Assembly (NCBI GenBank): GCA_947454305.1
Contig: CANGJE010000009.1
Coordinates: 1 to 44,186 of the forward strand
From: Oxalobacteraceae bacterium
GTDB lineage: Bacteria; Pseudomonadota; Gammaproteobacteria; Burkholderiales; Burkholderiaceae_D
Length of the DNA stretch: 44,186 nt
Reading direction: 5' to 3'
Part shown: in pieces, positions 1 through 9,656 of the stretch
How the letters are laid out: every line of letters starts with the position of its first letter
How positions within the stretch are numbered: position 1 is the first letter of the stretch
Notes under the pieces: generated by a model
Seen by the model: the letters and a program-made list of their open reading frames with translations, nothing else
Database searches by the model: none
Told to the model about the DNA's origin: nothing
Translations under genes and position numbers: made by a program

Positions 1-1
1 C

Positions 2-409
2 AAGCTAAAATATTTGCATCTCGAGGGCTGGGGCGGTGACACGATGGTTGAGGGTATCGCCAATTGGCTTAAAGATAATCAGTCATTGGAAGAGTTACAT
101 CTGACGAATTGCTGTTTGGGGGATGTATCTATAGTTAGGTTGCATCTAGCGCTGAAACAACACGCCAATCTGAAATGTCTAGCCCTTGATGGTTATCATT
201 ATTTTGATAATGCGGCCGAAGCAGAACTTGTGACTCTGCTGAAAGAAACGCCCGATTTAATACTCATCCTGGGTCGAAAAATATCAATCGATAGCCCTTT
301 GGAGTCGTATCGTCTGGAAGGTCGCGTCATTTGTGACCGCTATCCTCAAGCAATGCGGGATTTACCTGAGATTTATGGAGAAGCAGATTTTTTTACCAGC
401 ACTAGTTAG
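2..409 (+). CDS. Leucine-rich-repeat protein, C-terminal part (5' end outside window)
   Basis: The reading frame is open from base 2, so this is the end of a longer gene. The translation shows two to three ribonuclease-inhibitor-type leucine-rich repeats of about 28-30 residues (LKYLHLEGW, LEELHLTNC, LKCLALDGY), each followed by a helical stretch. A non-repetitive tail of about 50 residues ends at the TAG at 407-409. Repeats of this type bind proteins and, in host-associated bacteria, are common in secreted effectors; the window holds other effector-like genes, so that role is possible but inferred. A TTG at base 14 could in principle start translation, but the repeat pattern continues upstream of it, so an internal start is unlikely. 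The next gene downstream is the riboswitch-controlled thi operon, which is functionally unrelated. Confidence 0.75.
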   Translation, partial: KLKYLHLEGWGGDTMVEGIANWLKDNQSLEELHLTNCCLGDVSIVRLHLALKQHANLKCLALDGYHYFDNAAEAELVTLLKETPDLILILGRKISIDSPLESYRLEGRVICDRYPQAMRDLPEIYGEADFFTSTS

Positions 410-496
410 ATAAGATTGATATTTTTCTAACGTGGATTTTGCACAATCTAGGCCAATATCAATCGAAGCTTAGTCACGTCTAGCTGCCACAGGCGC

Positions 497-502
497 TATA
501 AT
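497..502 (+). promoter_or_regulatory. -10 element of the thi operon promoter
   Basis: A perfect TATAAT lies about 25 nt upstream of the TPP aptamer, so a transcript starting near 509 would carry the whole riboswitch. No good -35 hexamer is visible at 16-18 nt spacing, so the promoter call rests on the -10 and its position. Confidence 0.5.
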
Positions 503-525
503 CTAGGTCGCTGTAGTCTTTACAG

Positions 526-2581
<2,056 letters not shown>

Positions 2582-2591
2582 TACACGCATC

Positions 2592-2795
2592 ATGATTGTT
2601 ATTGAGCTAAACGGCGAATCACGCTCGGTAGAAAAGGATCACTCAGTACACGACTTGATCTATGCTTTGTCATTGACCAATCAGGCATTAGCGATTGCGG
2701 TTAATCGTGAAGTCGTGCCCCGTGCGCAGTGGTCCGCCTATCGATTTTCAGACGGTGACAAAGTCGATGTGGTGCGTGCCATAGGCGGCGGGTGA
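2592..2795 (+). CDS. thiS: Sulfur carrier protein ThiS
   Basis: A ubiquitin-like sulfur carrier of 67 residues that ends in Gly-Gly, as needed for C-terminal adenylation and thiocarboxylate formation. The start chosen (ATG at 2592, MIVIELNGE) gives the normal beta-grasp N-terminus; an in-frame extension to 2544 would overlap thiC and is not family-like. No clear ribosome-binding site precedes it, so translation is probably coupled to thiC, whose stop is 10 bp upstream. Its E1 activating enzyme (ThiF or MoeB) is not in this operon. The only E1-like protein in the window, at 26701-27567, belongs to a different gene set. Confidence 0.93.
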   Translation: MIVIELNGESRSVEKDHSVHDLIYALSLTNQALAIAVNREVVPRAQWSAYRFSDGDKVDVVRAIGGG

Positions 2796-2848
2796 TTTCA
2801 GTACTTTAGGCGATGCTAAAAGAATGAAACTAAGGATTAGCCAACACT

Positions 2849-3640
2849 ATGAATGACTCACAACACACTGGCCTGACCATTGCAGGTAAAGCGTATGGTT
2901 CACGTTTGCTGGTAGGTAGCGGTAAATATAAAGACTTGGAGCAGACCAGGCTTGCCACCGAAGCCAGTGGTGCTGACATTATTACGGTGGCTATTCGTCG
3001 CGTTAATATTGGTCAGGATCCGAATGCACCGAGTTTGTTAGATGCGGTGCCACCGTCGCGCTACACCATCCTTCCGAATACAGCAGGCTGTTACAACGCG
3101 AAAGATGCGGTGTATACGTTGCAGTTAGCGCGTGAGTTATTGAATGGCCACACGCTGGTTAAGCTAGAAGTATTAGGTGACGAAAAAACCTTGTTTCCAA
3201 ATATGCCCGAAACATTGAAAGCCGCTGAGACCTTAGTGAAGGATGGTTTTGATGTGATGGTTTACTGCAGCGACGATCCCATACAAGCAAAGATGCTGGA
3301 AGAGATAGGCTGCTGTGCGGTGATGCCATTAGCGTCGTTGATCGGTTCGGGCATGGGTATTTTGAATCCGTGGAATTTATCCCTAATCATCGAGCAAGCG
3401 AAGGTACCCGTGTTAGTCGATGCCGGTGTAGGTACCGCGTCGGATGCAGCGATTGCGATGGAATTGGGTTGTGATGGTGTGCTAATGAATACGGCTATCG
3501 CAGGCGCACAAGATCCTATACGTATGGCGCGCGCAATGAAATTGGCTGTTGAGGCGGGGCGCGAGGCTTTTCTGGCAGGGCGTATTCCGCGTAAATTTGC
3601 TGCATCGCCTTCGTCACCTATGGCGGGGCGCATTGCATGA
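2849..3640 (+). CDS. thiG: Thiazole synthase ThiG
   Basis: Builds the thiazole phosphate ring from deoxyxylulose 5-phosphate, dehydroglycine and ThiS thiocarboxylate. The 263-residue TIM-barrel protein has the expected length. The Schiff-base lysine is most likely K105 in LVKLEVLGD, and the phosphate-binding end has [11 protein letters not shown] and MNTAIAGA. It lies 53 nt after thiS and overlaps thiD by 4 bp (ATGA). Its deoxyxylulose 5-phosphate substrate is made by Dxs, also encoded in this window (23680-25548). Confidence 0.97.
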   Translation: MNDSQHTGLTIAGKAYGSRLLVGSGKYKDLEQTRLATEASGADIITVAIRRVNIGQDPNAPSLLDAVPPSRYTILPNTAGCYNAKDAVYTLQLARELLNGHTLVKLEVLGDEKTLFPNMPETLKAAETLVKDGFDVMVYCSDDPIQAKMLEEIGCCAVMPLASLIGSGMGILNPWNLSLIIEQAKVPVLVDAGVGTASDAAIAMELGCDGVLMNTAIAGAQDPIRMARAMKLAVEAGREAFLAGRIPRKFAASPSSPMAGRIA

Positions 3641-4422
3641 AAAAAGCTTGCGTGCTTGTATTCGCTGGACTCGATCCTAGCGGTGGTGCAGGCATACAAG
3701 CCGATATACAGGCCATTAGCGATGCGGGTGCACATCCGCTACCCATCATCACGGCATTGACGGTACAAGATAATCAGCACGTGCATGCCGTGCATCCCGT
3801 TGCCACGTCGATTTTAGTCGAGCAAGTAAATGCATTGATAGCGCACGGTACTGCTATTGATGCGATCAAGATCGGCATCGTGGGTAGCTTAGCCAATGCG
3901 CAGGCGATTGCTGATGCCATCGCCACGTTAAGAAAATTACATCCCATATTGCCCGTTGTACTCGATCCCGTATTAGCCAGTGGTCATGGCGATGTGCTCA
4001 CACAAGGTGATGCGGTGCAGGCGCTTGCGCCATTGCGCGCTGTTGCGACGATCATCGTGCCGAATTTGCCTGAAGCGCGTGCTTTGTGTGATGGAAATGA
4101 TCAACTCGACGTGCAGGCAAAACGATTACTTCAAGATTCGCCTAACGTGATGATTAAAGGGGGTCATGGAGAAGGTGATGAGATCATCAATACATGGTTC
4201 CACGAAGAGCAACAACGCCAGTGGCACTGGTCACGTTTGTCAGGTGAGTATCACGGCTCAGGTTGCACTTTGGCATCCGCCATTGCAGCACGATTAGCTC
4301 AGGGCATCTCAATGGAGGCGGCTTTAGATGCTGCGCAAAATTACACACAACACAGTCTTGCGCATGCATACGCCATCGCACCAGGCCAGCAGATACCCAA
4401 TCGTTTGAAGGAGATGTCATGA
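3637..4422 (+). CDS. thiD: Hydroxymethylpyrimidine / phosphomethylpyrimidine kinase ThiD
   Basis: A ribokinase-fold kinase that phosphorylates hydroxymethylpyrimidine phosphate to the pyrophosphate before coupling. Of its 261 residues, [15 protein letters not shown] near the N-terminus is the substrate loop, and GSGCT (G207-T211) is the anion-hole and catalytic cysteine motif. The start overlaps the thiG stop by 4 bp and the stop overlaps the thiE start by 4 bp, so the three genes are translationally coupled. It is a single-domain ThiD, not a ThiD-ThiE fusion. Confidence 0.96.
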   Translation: MKKACVLVFAGLDPSGGAGIQADIQAISDAGAHPLPIITALTVQDNQHVHAVHPVATSILVEQVNALIAHGTAIDAIKIGIVGSLANAQAIADAIATLRKLHPILPVVLDPVLASGHGDVLTQGDAVQALAPLRAVATIIVPNLPEARALCDGNDQLDVQAKRLLQDSPNVMIKGGHGEGDEIINTWFHEEQQRQWHWSRLSGEYHGSGCTLASAIAARLAQGISMEAALDAAQNYTQHSLAHAYAIAPGQQIPNRLKEMS

Positions 4423-5027
4423 AAGGTCTTTATCTAGTGACTCCCGACTGGGATGACACTGATCGATTAATCGCAGTTAGCGAGCAAGCGATACGCGGCG
4501 GTGCAAGTGTGCTTCAGTATCGCCATAAGACAGCCAGCGAATCTTTACGCCAGGAGCAAGCAGCTGCGTTATTAAAACTATGCCGTCGACTGAATGTTCC
4601 ACTGATTATTAATGATCATCTTGAATTATGTGAGGCCATTGACGCAGATGGTATTCATGTGGGTGGTACTGATGCATCGGTGGCCAGCATGCGAGCCCGA
4701 CTGGGACCATCAAAAATAGTGGGTGCCTCTTGTTATGGTGATTTGCAGTTGGCACGCGATGCGCAAGCTTCGGGGGCAAGTTATGTCGCTTTTGGTGGAT
4801 TTTATCCTTCGCGCGTTAAGAAATATGCCGTGACTACAGCTCCAGACATCATCAACGTAGCCTTGAATGAATTAAATTGCCCTATCTGTGTCATTGGCGG
4901 TATGACTCCAGAAAATAGTCGCGTATTGATCGAGCATGGCGCGCACATGGTGGCAGCAATTAGTAGTGTTTACTCGGTTGATGATCCGTACGCAGCGGCC
5001 ACAAATTTTTCTCAAATGTTTCGATAA
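4419..5027 (+). CDS. thiE: Thiamine-phosphate synthase ThiE
   Basis: Joins the pyrimidine pyrophosphate and thiazole phosphate to give thiamine phosphate. The 202-residue TIM barrel begins [11 protein letters not shown] and contains QYRHK (pyrophosphate binding), IINDHLELC, DGIHVGG and the late IGGMTPEN phosphate loop. I chose the ATG at 4419 because it has an AAGGAG site at 4408-4413 and a 4-bp overlap with thiD. The same frame is open further upstream inside thiD, but that extension has no family similarity. It is the last gene of the operon, followed by 247 nt of AT-rich intergenic DNA. Confidence 0.95.
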   Translation: MKGLYLVTPDWDDTDRLIAVSEQAIRGGASVLQYRHKTASESLRQEQAAALLKLCRRLNVPLIINDHLELCEAIDADGIHVGGTDASVASMRARLGPSKIVGASCYGDLQLARDAQASGASYVAFGGFYPSRVKKYAVTTAPDIINVALNELNCPICVIGGMTPENSRVLIEHGAHMVAAISSVYSVDDPYAAATNFSQMFR

Positions 5028-5084
5028 TCGGCCACTCGATTTGATTATCAAATAGCACTTCATCAAAATTCCTCCTTACTTAAT

Positions 5085-5113
5085 GACGATTTCTTAATCG
5101 TCTATTTCTTTGT
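5085..5113 (+). terminator. Possible weak terminator of the thi operon
   Basis: A 6-bp stem (GACGAT 5085-5090, ATCGTC 5097-5102) with a 6-nt loop is followed by a T-rich run (TATTTCTTTGTT). It lies 58 nt after the thiE stop. The stem is short and only half GC, so this is tentative. Confidence 0.3.
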
Positions 5114-5124
5114 TATGAGTTTTA

Positions 5125-5152
5125 TTTTTTCGTATTGATTTAAACGAAAAAA
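5125..5152. promoter_or_regulatory. AT-rich inverted repeat upstream of chaperone gene
   Basis: Arms TTTTTTCGT (5125-5133) and ACGAAAAAA (5144-5152) are perfect inverted repeats around a 10-nt spacer, ending just before the hrp-box-like element at 5153. It could be a regulator site. The stem is too AT-rich for a standard terminator. Confidence 0.3.
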
Positions 5153-5180
5153 GGAACTTGTTTCATCATCTTGCTACTCA
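5153..5180 (+). promoter_or_regulatory. hrp-box-like promoter element
   Basis: GGAACT, 15 nt, then CTACTCA resembles the HrpL-type consensus GGAACC-N15/16-CCACNNA, with one mismatch in each half. It ends 94 nt upstream of the type III chaperone start at 5275. A related element (TGAACT-N15-TTACACA) lies at a similar distance before the second chaperone cassette, at 38295-38322 on the minus strand. GGAACTT also fits the -35 of RpoE-type ECF sigma factors, so the sigma assignment is open. Confidence 0.4.
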
Positions 5181-5197
5181 TCGGCATCTTCGCTTGC

Positions 5198-5215
5198 GAT
5201 CACTCGTTTGTGATC
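5198..5215. promoter_or_regulatory. Inverted repeat GATCAC-N6-GTGATC
   Basis: A perfect 6+6 dyad lies 60 nt upstream of the chaperone gene and downstream of the hrp-box-like element. It is a possible operator or a hairpin in the 5' leader. The 6-nt arms could occur by chance. Confidence 0.25.
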
Positions 5216-5274
5216 CATATCTAATTTATTGGTATTTCATGCGCTTTAAATCTTTGTGTTTTAAGGAGGCTTAA

Positions 5275-5745
5275 TTGGCCAATCAATTATCCGACTTACA
5301 GCATCTGATTCGTCAGTTGGGACCTAGCATTCCAGATATTTCAAGCATCATTGAGGAAGATTTGGATGTCTGGCAAATTATTTTTGATACGGGTTTTTCA
5401 TTACAAATCAGCTGGCAAGAAATGCCTGCGAGAGTGCTGTTGTGCTGCGCTATAGGTAAACCTGGTGAGAGCCAGCGAGAAAAAATATTCGCTCGACTTT
5501 TGAATATGAACCTATTACTGCAAGGTGTGGCCAATCTAAAACTAGCGCTTAGTTCGCCCGAGGATGATGTGATTTTAATCGGTGAAATTGAATCCAATAC
5601 GCTGACGCTAGAAACGCTAAAGGCAGAAATCTCAGACTACTTACGCTTTGCCGCCCATTTTTCTGAGTTAATCAGTAAATCAGAAATTGATACTGAAGAA
5701 GTGGATTCATTGCACGTGATGAATCTTGACTTATTAAGAGCTTAA
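5275..5745 (+). CDS. CesT-family type III secretion chaperone
   Basis: A 156-residue acidic protein with the class I type III chaperone pattern: an N-terminal helix (LSDLQHLIRQLG), the IIFDTGFSLQI strand pair, a central helix rich in Leu and Asn (ARLLNMNLLLQGVANLKLAL), then DDVILIGEI and a C-terminal helix. Such chaperones dimerise and hold one or a few effectors unfolded for the secretion system. The start is TTG at 5275, supported by a perfect AAGGAGG at 5263-5269. The gene for its probable cargo starts 25 nt downstream. An hrp-box-like element and two dyads lie upstream. Family assignment is by fold pattern, not close identity. Confidence 0.65.
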   Translation: MANQLSDLQHLIRQLGPSIPDISSIIEEDLDVWQIIFDTGFSLQISWQEMPARVLLCCAIGKPGESQREKIFARLLNMNLLLQGVANLKLALSSPEDDVILIGEIESNTLTLETLKAEISDYLRFAAHFSELISKSEIDTEEVDSLHVMNLDLLRA

Positions 5746-5770
5746 TTTTTAACAGATAGAAGGGATGATC

Positions 5771-7219
5771 ATGACAACCGCTGCTGCCACTACACCAACA
5801 AATTCAGCTCGTATATTAACTCCTACAGCTGATTATTTTCCTCACGATGGAGCAGCTTTAGTCCGGCTTAGTCCTCACCAAAGTTTAAAAAATGCAGCCC
5901 TCATTTATGAATCCATAAAAAATATGCCTAGTAAAACCTTAGTTCGGGGTGATTTCGATAGAAAAACACGTCCATTCATTTTTTTCCCAGAGCGCACCAA
6001 AAAACAAATTGGACTAAGAGAAGGTATGGATACTATTGCATCACAAAATATTGAAGCAAACAGAAAAGAAATGCACAGTTTTTTATCAGCGATTGCTACG
6101 GATGGATTTAGTATTGAAAAAGCACATATTGAGGTCAGAAAAGCATCAATCGAACTCTCGGGTAACTGCTCACGAACGATGAAATCGCAAAAAGATTTTA
6201 TGGTGGGTGATATCAAAGAATCGCTTAAAATTCTCACCAAATTTTACTATGCAGATCAGCTTCAAAAGAAGACATCGCCACATCGGATGTTAGGTAAACA
6301 AATTTCTAAAATACAAAATAAACGACTAAGAGAGTTTGTTGCTATACCTGGAAATACTGCGCTCGATATATGTGCCGCATTGAGAAAAGATCATGTAGGA
6401 AAATACGATACACGGCCTGAAATGGCATTTTATTCCATTAAATTAATAGTTAAAAATTTTTTGAATCAAGAAAATACATCATCAAAATCCTTGGCAAATT
6501 TTCTGCGTCAAAATGCTTTTGATCCGGATGTTCAATTTTTCGCTAAGCGCTGGCTAGCTATCACTTTGCCAAAAATGACAGACGAGCGCATACAGTTTTC
6601 AACCGAGCCTTGGGCTAAAGAGTTAGATCGCATCTGTGAAATCATCGTTAAATCAAATCGGCGTAGTACCCAGTTAAAGCCAATTGCTTCATCAGGCGCA
6701 GAAGAAGTAAACGCTCAGATAGTTTCACAACGTAGTGAATCGAAACTTCTAGTTTTACCGAAACCGGATAAGCTAGTCTACTCAAGCCTAAATTCAGAAG
6801 ATACTGACGATTCATCTTCTTTCCCCAGCTCGCCTTATCAGTCGACTAAGACAAGATCATCATCGACTAGATCGGTTAATGCAGCCCCCTTAATTACATC
6901 CCCAACTTTTGTACAACATTCAGAGGATTTAGATCCCGTATTTCCACAAAGCCAAGAATCTGGTTATTTGCATAATGGTTCGGAGCAGGAGCAGATGGAT
7001 AGTGCGCAATCTACCTTGTCACCAACTACCGTAAATAAATTAACCGTGGCGCTCAACGAAAAATTCGAATATCAATCGTTGGTAACTAGCCGTAGATTTT
7101 TACCGATTCAAGAATCAGATAAGGGTGTTGAGAACAGTGAACACCAGCGATTGTTGAACGATGTATCGGAGGAGAGCGATCAAGTGATCGAAAACTCGAA
7201 TGGAGAAGAAAAATTGTAA
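5771..7219 (+). CDS. Putative type III secreted protein paired with the CesT-like chaperone
   Basis: A protein of 482 residues that I do not recognise. The N-terminus (MTTAAATTPTNSARILTPT) is rich in Thr, Ala and Ser, as in type III signals. The middle, to about residue 290, is predicted helical and basic. From about residue 300 it is low-complexity Ser, Thr, Asp and Gln, including a DDSSSFPSSPYQS stretch. No transmembrane segment is evident. AAGGG at 5760-5764 has 6-nt spacing to the ATG at 5771; the ATG at 5765 touches that site and would add two residues. The gene is visibly AT-richer than the flanking thi and uvrD genes, suggesting acquisition. Effector status is inferred from the adjacent chaperone and N-terminal composition. 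Confidence 0.55.
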   Translation: MTTAAATTPTNSARILTPTADYFPHDGAALVRLSPHQSLKNAALIYESIKNMPSKTLVRGDFDRKTRPFIFFPERTKKQIGLREGMDTIASQNIEANRKEMHSFLSAIATDGFSIEKAHIEVRKASIELSGNCSRTMKSQKDFMVGDIKESLKILTKFYYADQLQKKTSPHRMLGKQISKIQNKRLREFVAIPGNTALDICAALRKDHVGKYDTRPEMAFYSIKLIVKNFLNQENTSSKSLANFLRQNAFDPDVQFFAKRWLAITLPKMTDERIQFSTEPWAKELDRICEIIVKSNRRSTQLKPIASSGAEEVNAQIVSQRSESKLLVLPKPDKLVYSSLNSEDTDDSSSFPSSPYQSTKTRSSSTRSVNAAPLITSPTFVQHSEDLDPVFPQSQESGYLHNGSEQEQMDSAQSTLSPTTVNKLTVALNEKFEYQSLVTSRRFLPIQESDKGVENSEHQRLLNDVSEESDQVIENSNGEEKL

Positions 7220-7277
7220 TTCACACATCAGCAAATAATTGGGTTGGAGATTGAAGCATTCATTGCTTGCGTCAGCA

Positions 7278-7283
7278 TATAAT
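7278..7283 (+). promoter_or_regulatory. -10 element of uvrD promoter, near-leaderless
   Basis: A perfect TATAAT ends 6 nt before the uvrD ATG at 7290. With a normal -10 to start distance, transcription would begin at or within a base or two of the ATG. The best upstream hexamer (TTGAAG, 7251-7256) has an overlong 21-nt spacing. Confidence 0.4.
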
Positions 7284-7289
7284 CGCGGA

Positions 7290-9566
7290 ATGCATAATCT
7301 CCTTCTCCACCTCAATCCCGAACAACTCGCTGCCGTCACACTACCCGCCCAACCGGCGCTAATACTCGCCGGTGCGGGCTCGGGTAAAACCAGAGTACTT
7401 ACCACCCGCATAGCCTGGTTAATCCAGACATCGCAAGTTTCTCCGGCGGGGGTCCTAGCCGTCACCTTTACCAACAAAGCCGCCAAGGAAATGCAGGCGC
7501 GCCTATCGACAATGTTGCCTATCAATACACGTGGTATGTGGATAGGTACTTTCCATGGTCTGTGTAACCGCTTGCTGAGAGCTCACTATCGCGATGCCGC
7601 GCTGCCTCAGACGTTTCAGATTCTGGATTCTCAAGATCAGATGTCAGCTATCAAGCGGCTGCTCAAGCGTTTGAATGTAGACGACGAAAAATACCCGGCC
7701 AAGCACTTGATGTACTTCATCAATAGTGCGAAAGATCAAGGACTCAGAGCCTCTGAAGTTGAGGCCAGTGACGATTATCAGCGTAAATTTGCTGAGCTAT
7801 ACGCTGCCTATGATGATCAGTGCCAGCGTGAAGGCGTAGTTGATTTTGCCGAGCTACTGCTTCGAAGCTACGAATTACTCACTCGTAATCAGCCCCTGCG
7901 TGAACATTATCAGGCGCGCTTTAAGCACATACTGGTTGATGAGTTTCAGGATACGAATGATCTGCAATACAAATGGCTGAAATTATTAGCCGGTACGCAA
8001 GGTGCTGTATTTGCTGTTGGCGATGATGATCAAAGTATTTATGCTTTTCGTGGTGCGAATGTGGGCAACATGTCGGCGTTCGAGCGCGAATATCACGTTG
8101 AGAATTTGATCAAGCTAGAGCAAAACTACCGTTCCCATGGCTACATACTCGATACAGCGAATCAGCTGATTGCTAACAATAGTCGTCGCTTAGGTAAAAA
8201 TCTTCGTACTGATGCGGGTCATGGTGAGCAGGTACGTATTTTTGAAGCATCCAGTGATCTGCAAGAGGCGCAGTGGCTCATTGAAGAGGCCAAGCAATTA
8301 ATTGCAGAAGGTTGGATGCGTAGTGAAATCGCAATTTTGTATCGATCCAATGCGCAATCACGCGTAATAGAACATGCGCTGTTTTCAGCCAGCTTGCCGT
8401 ATCGCGTTTACGGTGGGCAACGGTTTTTTGAGCGCGCTGAAATCAAGCATGCGATTGCCTATCTTCAGTTAATCGACAATCTTCATAATGACTCTTCTTT
8501 TTTACGTGTAGTGAATTTTCCTACTCGGGGAGTCGGTGCGCGCAGCATAGAGCAGTTGCAAGATGCGGCGCGGCAGTACGGTATTTCATTGTATGCCGCT
8601 GTTCCATACGTTGCAGGCAAAGCGGGTGCTGTATTGGGCAATTTCATCCAATTGATAGAAAGCTTGCGGTTTGAGACCGCACGCTTACCGTTACCAGAAA
8701 TGGTGCAAGTCACCATAGAGAAAAGTGGGTTGATTGCTCACTATCAGGGTGAGAAAGAAGGCGCCGATAGAATTGAAAACCTTGAGCAGTTAGTCAGTGC
8801 GGCAGCTTTGTTTGTGTCGGAAGAAGGTTTTATGATGGATGCTCCTGCATTGGTCGGGCCGCGTGTTGAGAACGCTACTCCTGCGTTAGTAACCGGTGAT
8901 GGCATTGAAATCATTGATGCTGATGCACCGCTGACAGCCATCATGTCACCTTTATCTGCATTTCTCTCCCACGCCTCACTTGAGGCGGGTGACAACCAAG
9001 CGCAAGCAGGACAAGATGCGATTCAACTAATGACAGTTCATTCAGCTAAAGGCCTGGAATTTGATGCGGTATTTATTACAGGTTTAGAAGAAGGCTTATT
9101 CCCGCATGAGAATAGCCAAGAAGCCGAAGACGGTGTCGAAGAAGAGCGGCGATTAATGTATGTCGCTATTACTCGCGCACGCAAACGCCTCTACATGAGT
9201 TTTGCGCAGACGCGTATGTTGCATGGCCAAACGCGCTACAACGTTCGCTCACGATTCTTTGATGAACTCCCCGATGAAGCTTTGAAATGGTTATCACCCA
9301 GAGTCGAAGCGAAATGGTTACCTAATCATCAAAAAGCGGCGTGGGTGGAGACGCCTGAATTTGGTAACAACAGCATCGCCCAATCATTCACCTCTCGCAA
9401 AGAGAGTATCTGGCAGGCAGGTCAGAGCGTGACGCATCAAAAATTTGGCGAAGGCGTTATTGTCAATATTGAAGGTAGTGGCACCCAGGCGCGAGCAAAT
9501 ATTAATTTTGGTCGCAACGGTATGAAATTACTCGACTTGAGTATCGCAAAATTAGAGCGGGTGTAG
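7290..9566 (+). CDS. uvrD: DNA helicase UvrD (superfamily 1, 3'-5')
   Basis: An ATP-dependent helicase for nucleotide excision and mismatch repair. The 758-residue product begins MHNLLLHLNPEQLAAV. It has Walker A GAGSGKT (28-34), TFTNKAAKEM (motif Ia), DEFQDTN (motif II), GDDDQSIYAFRGA (motif III), QNYRS (motif IV), TVHSAKGLEFDAVF (motif V) and YVAITRARKRLY (motif VI). A C-terminal Tudor-like end (HQKFGEGVI) is typical of UvrD and PcrA. I chose the ATG at 7290 because the family N-terminus starts there; a TTG 51 nt upstream lies ahead of the TATAAT. The ribosome-binding site is weak. It is convergent with the effector-like cluster downstream. Confidence 0.95.
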   Translation: MHNLLLHLNPEQLAAVTLPAQPALILAGAGSGKTRVLTTRIAWLIQTSQVSPAGVLAVTFTNKAAKEMQARLSTMLPINTRGMWIGTFHGLCNRLLRAHYRDAALPQTFQILDSQDQMSAIKRLLKRLNVDDEKYPAKHLMYFINSAKDQGLRASEVEASDDYQRKFAELYAAYDDQCQREGVVDFAELLLRSYELLTRNQPLREHYQARFKHILVDEFQDTNDLQYKWLKLLAGTQGAVFAVGDDDQSIYAFRGANVGNMSAFEREYHVENLIKLEQNYRSHGYILDTANQLIANNSRRLGKNLRTDAGHGEQVRIFEASSDLQEAQWLIEEAKQLIAEGWMRSEIAILYRSNAQSRVIEHALFSASLPYRVYGGQRFFERAEIKHAIAYLQLIDNLHNDSSFLRVVNFPTRGVGARSIEQLQDAARQYGISLYAAVPYVAGKAGAVLGNFIQLIESLRFETARLPLPEMVQVTIEKSGLIAHYQGEKEGADRIENLEQLVSAAALFVSEEGFMMDAPALVGPRVENATPALVTGDGIEIIDADAPLTAIMSPLSAFLSHASLEAGDNQAQAGQDAIQLMTVHSAKGLEFDAVFITGLEEGLFPHENSQEAEDGVEEERRLMYVAITRARKRLYMSFAQTRMLHGQTRYNVRSRFFDELPDEALKWLSPRVEAKWLPNHQKAAWVETPEFGNNSIAQSFTSRKESIWQAGQSVTHQKFGEGVIVNIEGSGTQARANINFGRNGMKLLDLSIAKLERV

Positions 9567-9582
9567 ATAACCATTGAAAAGA

Positions 9583-9608
9583 TAGTGAATCTCTTACACG
9601 ATTCGCTA
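9583..9608. terminator. Hairpin between convergent uvrD and effector-like gene
   Basis: Arms TAGTGAATC (9583-9591) and GATTCGCTA (9600-9608) pair with one G-T wobble around an 8-nt loop. It lies between two converging genes, but no U-tract follows on either strand, so a terminator role is only possible. Confidence 0.3.
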
Positions 9609-9656
9609 CTTAAAGTGGCTGGTTGTTAATAAGCTTGAGGTCAGGCTAAACTAAGT

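Noticed and set aside
405..431. GTTAGA/TCTAAC dyad after the LRR gene as a terminator
   Set aside because: The stem is 6 bp with a 15-nt loop, AT-rich, and the T-run lies inside the loop side, not after the stem.
5028..5274. TTCG-N16-TTCG (hrpII/PIP) box
   Set aside because: Single TTCG copies occur, but no pair at the required spacing; likewise upstream of 38210.
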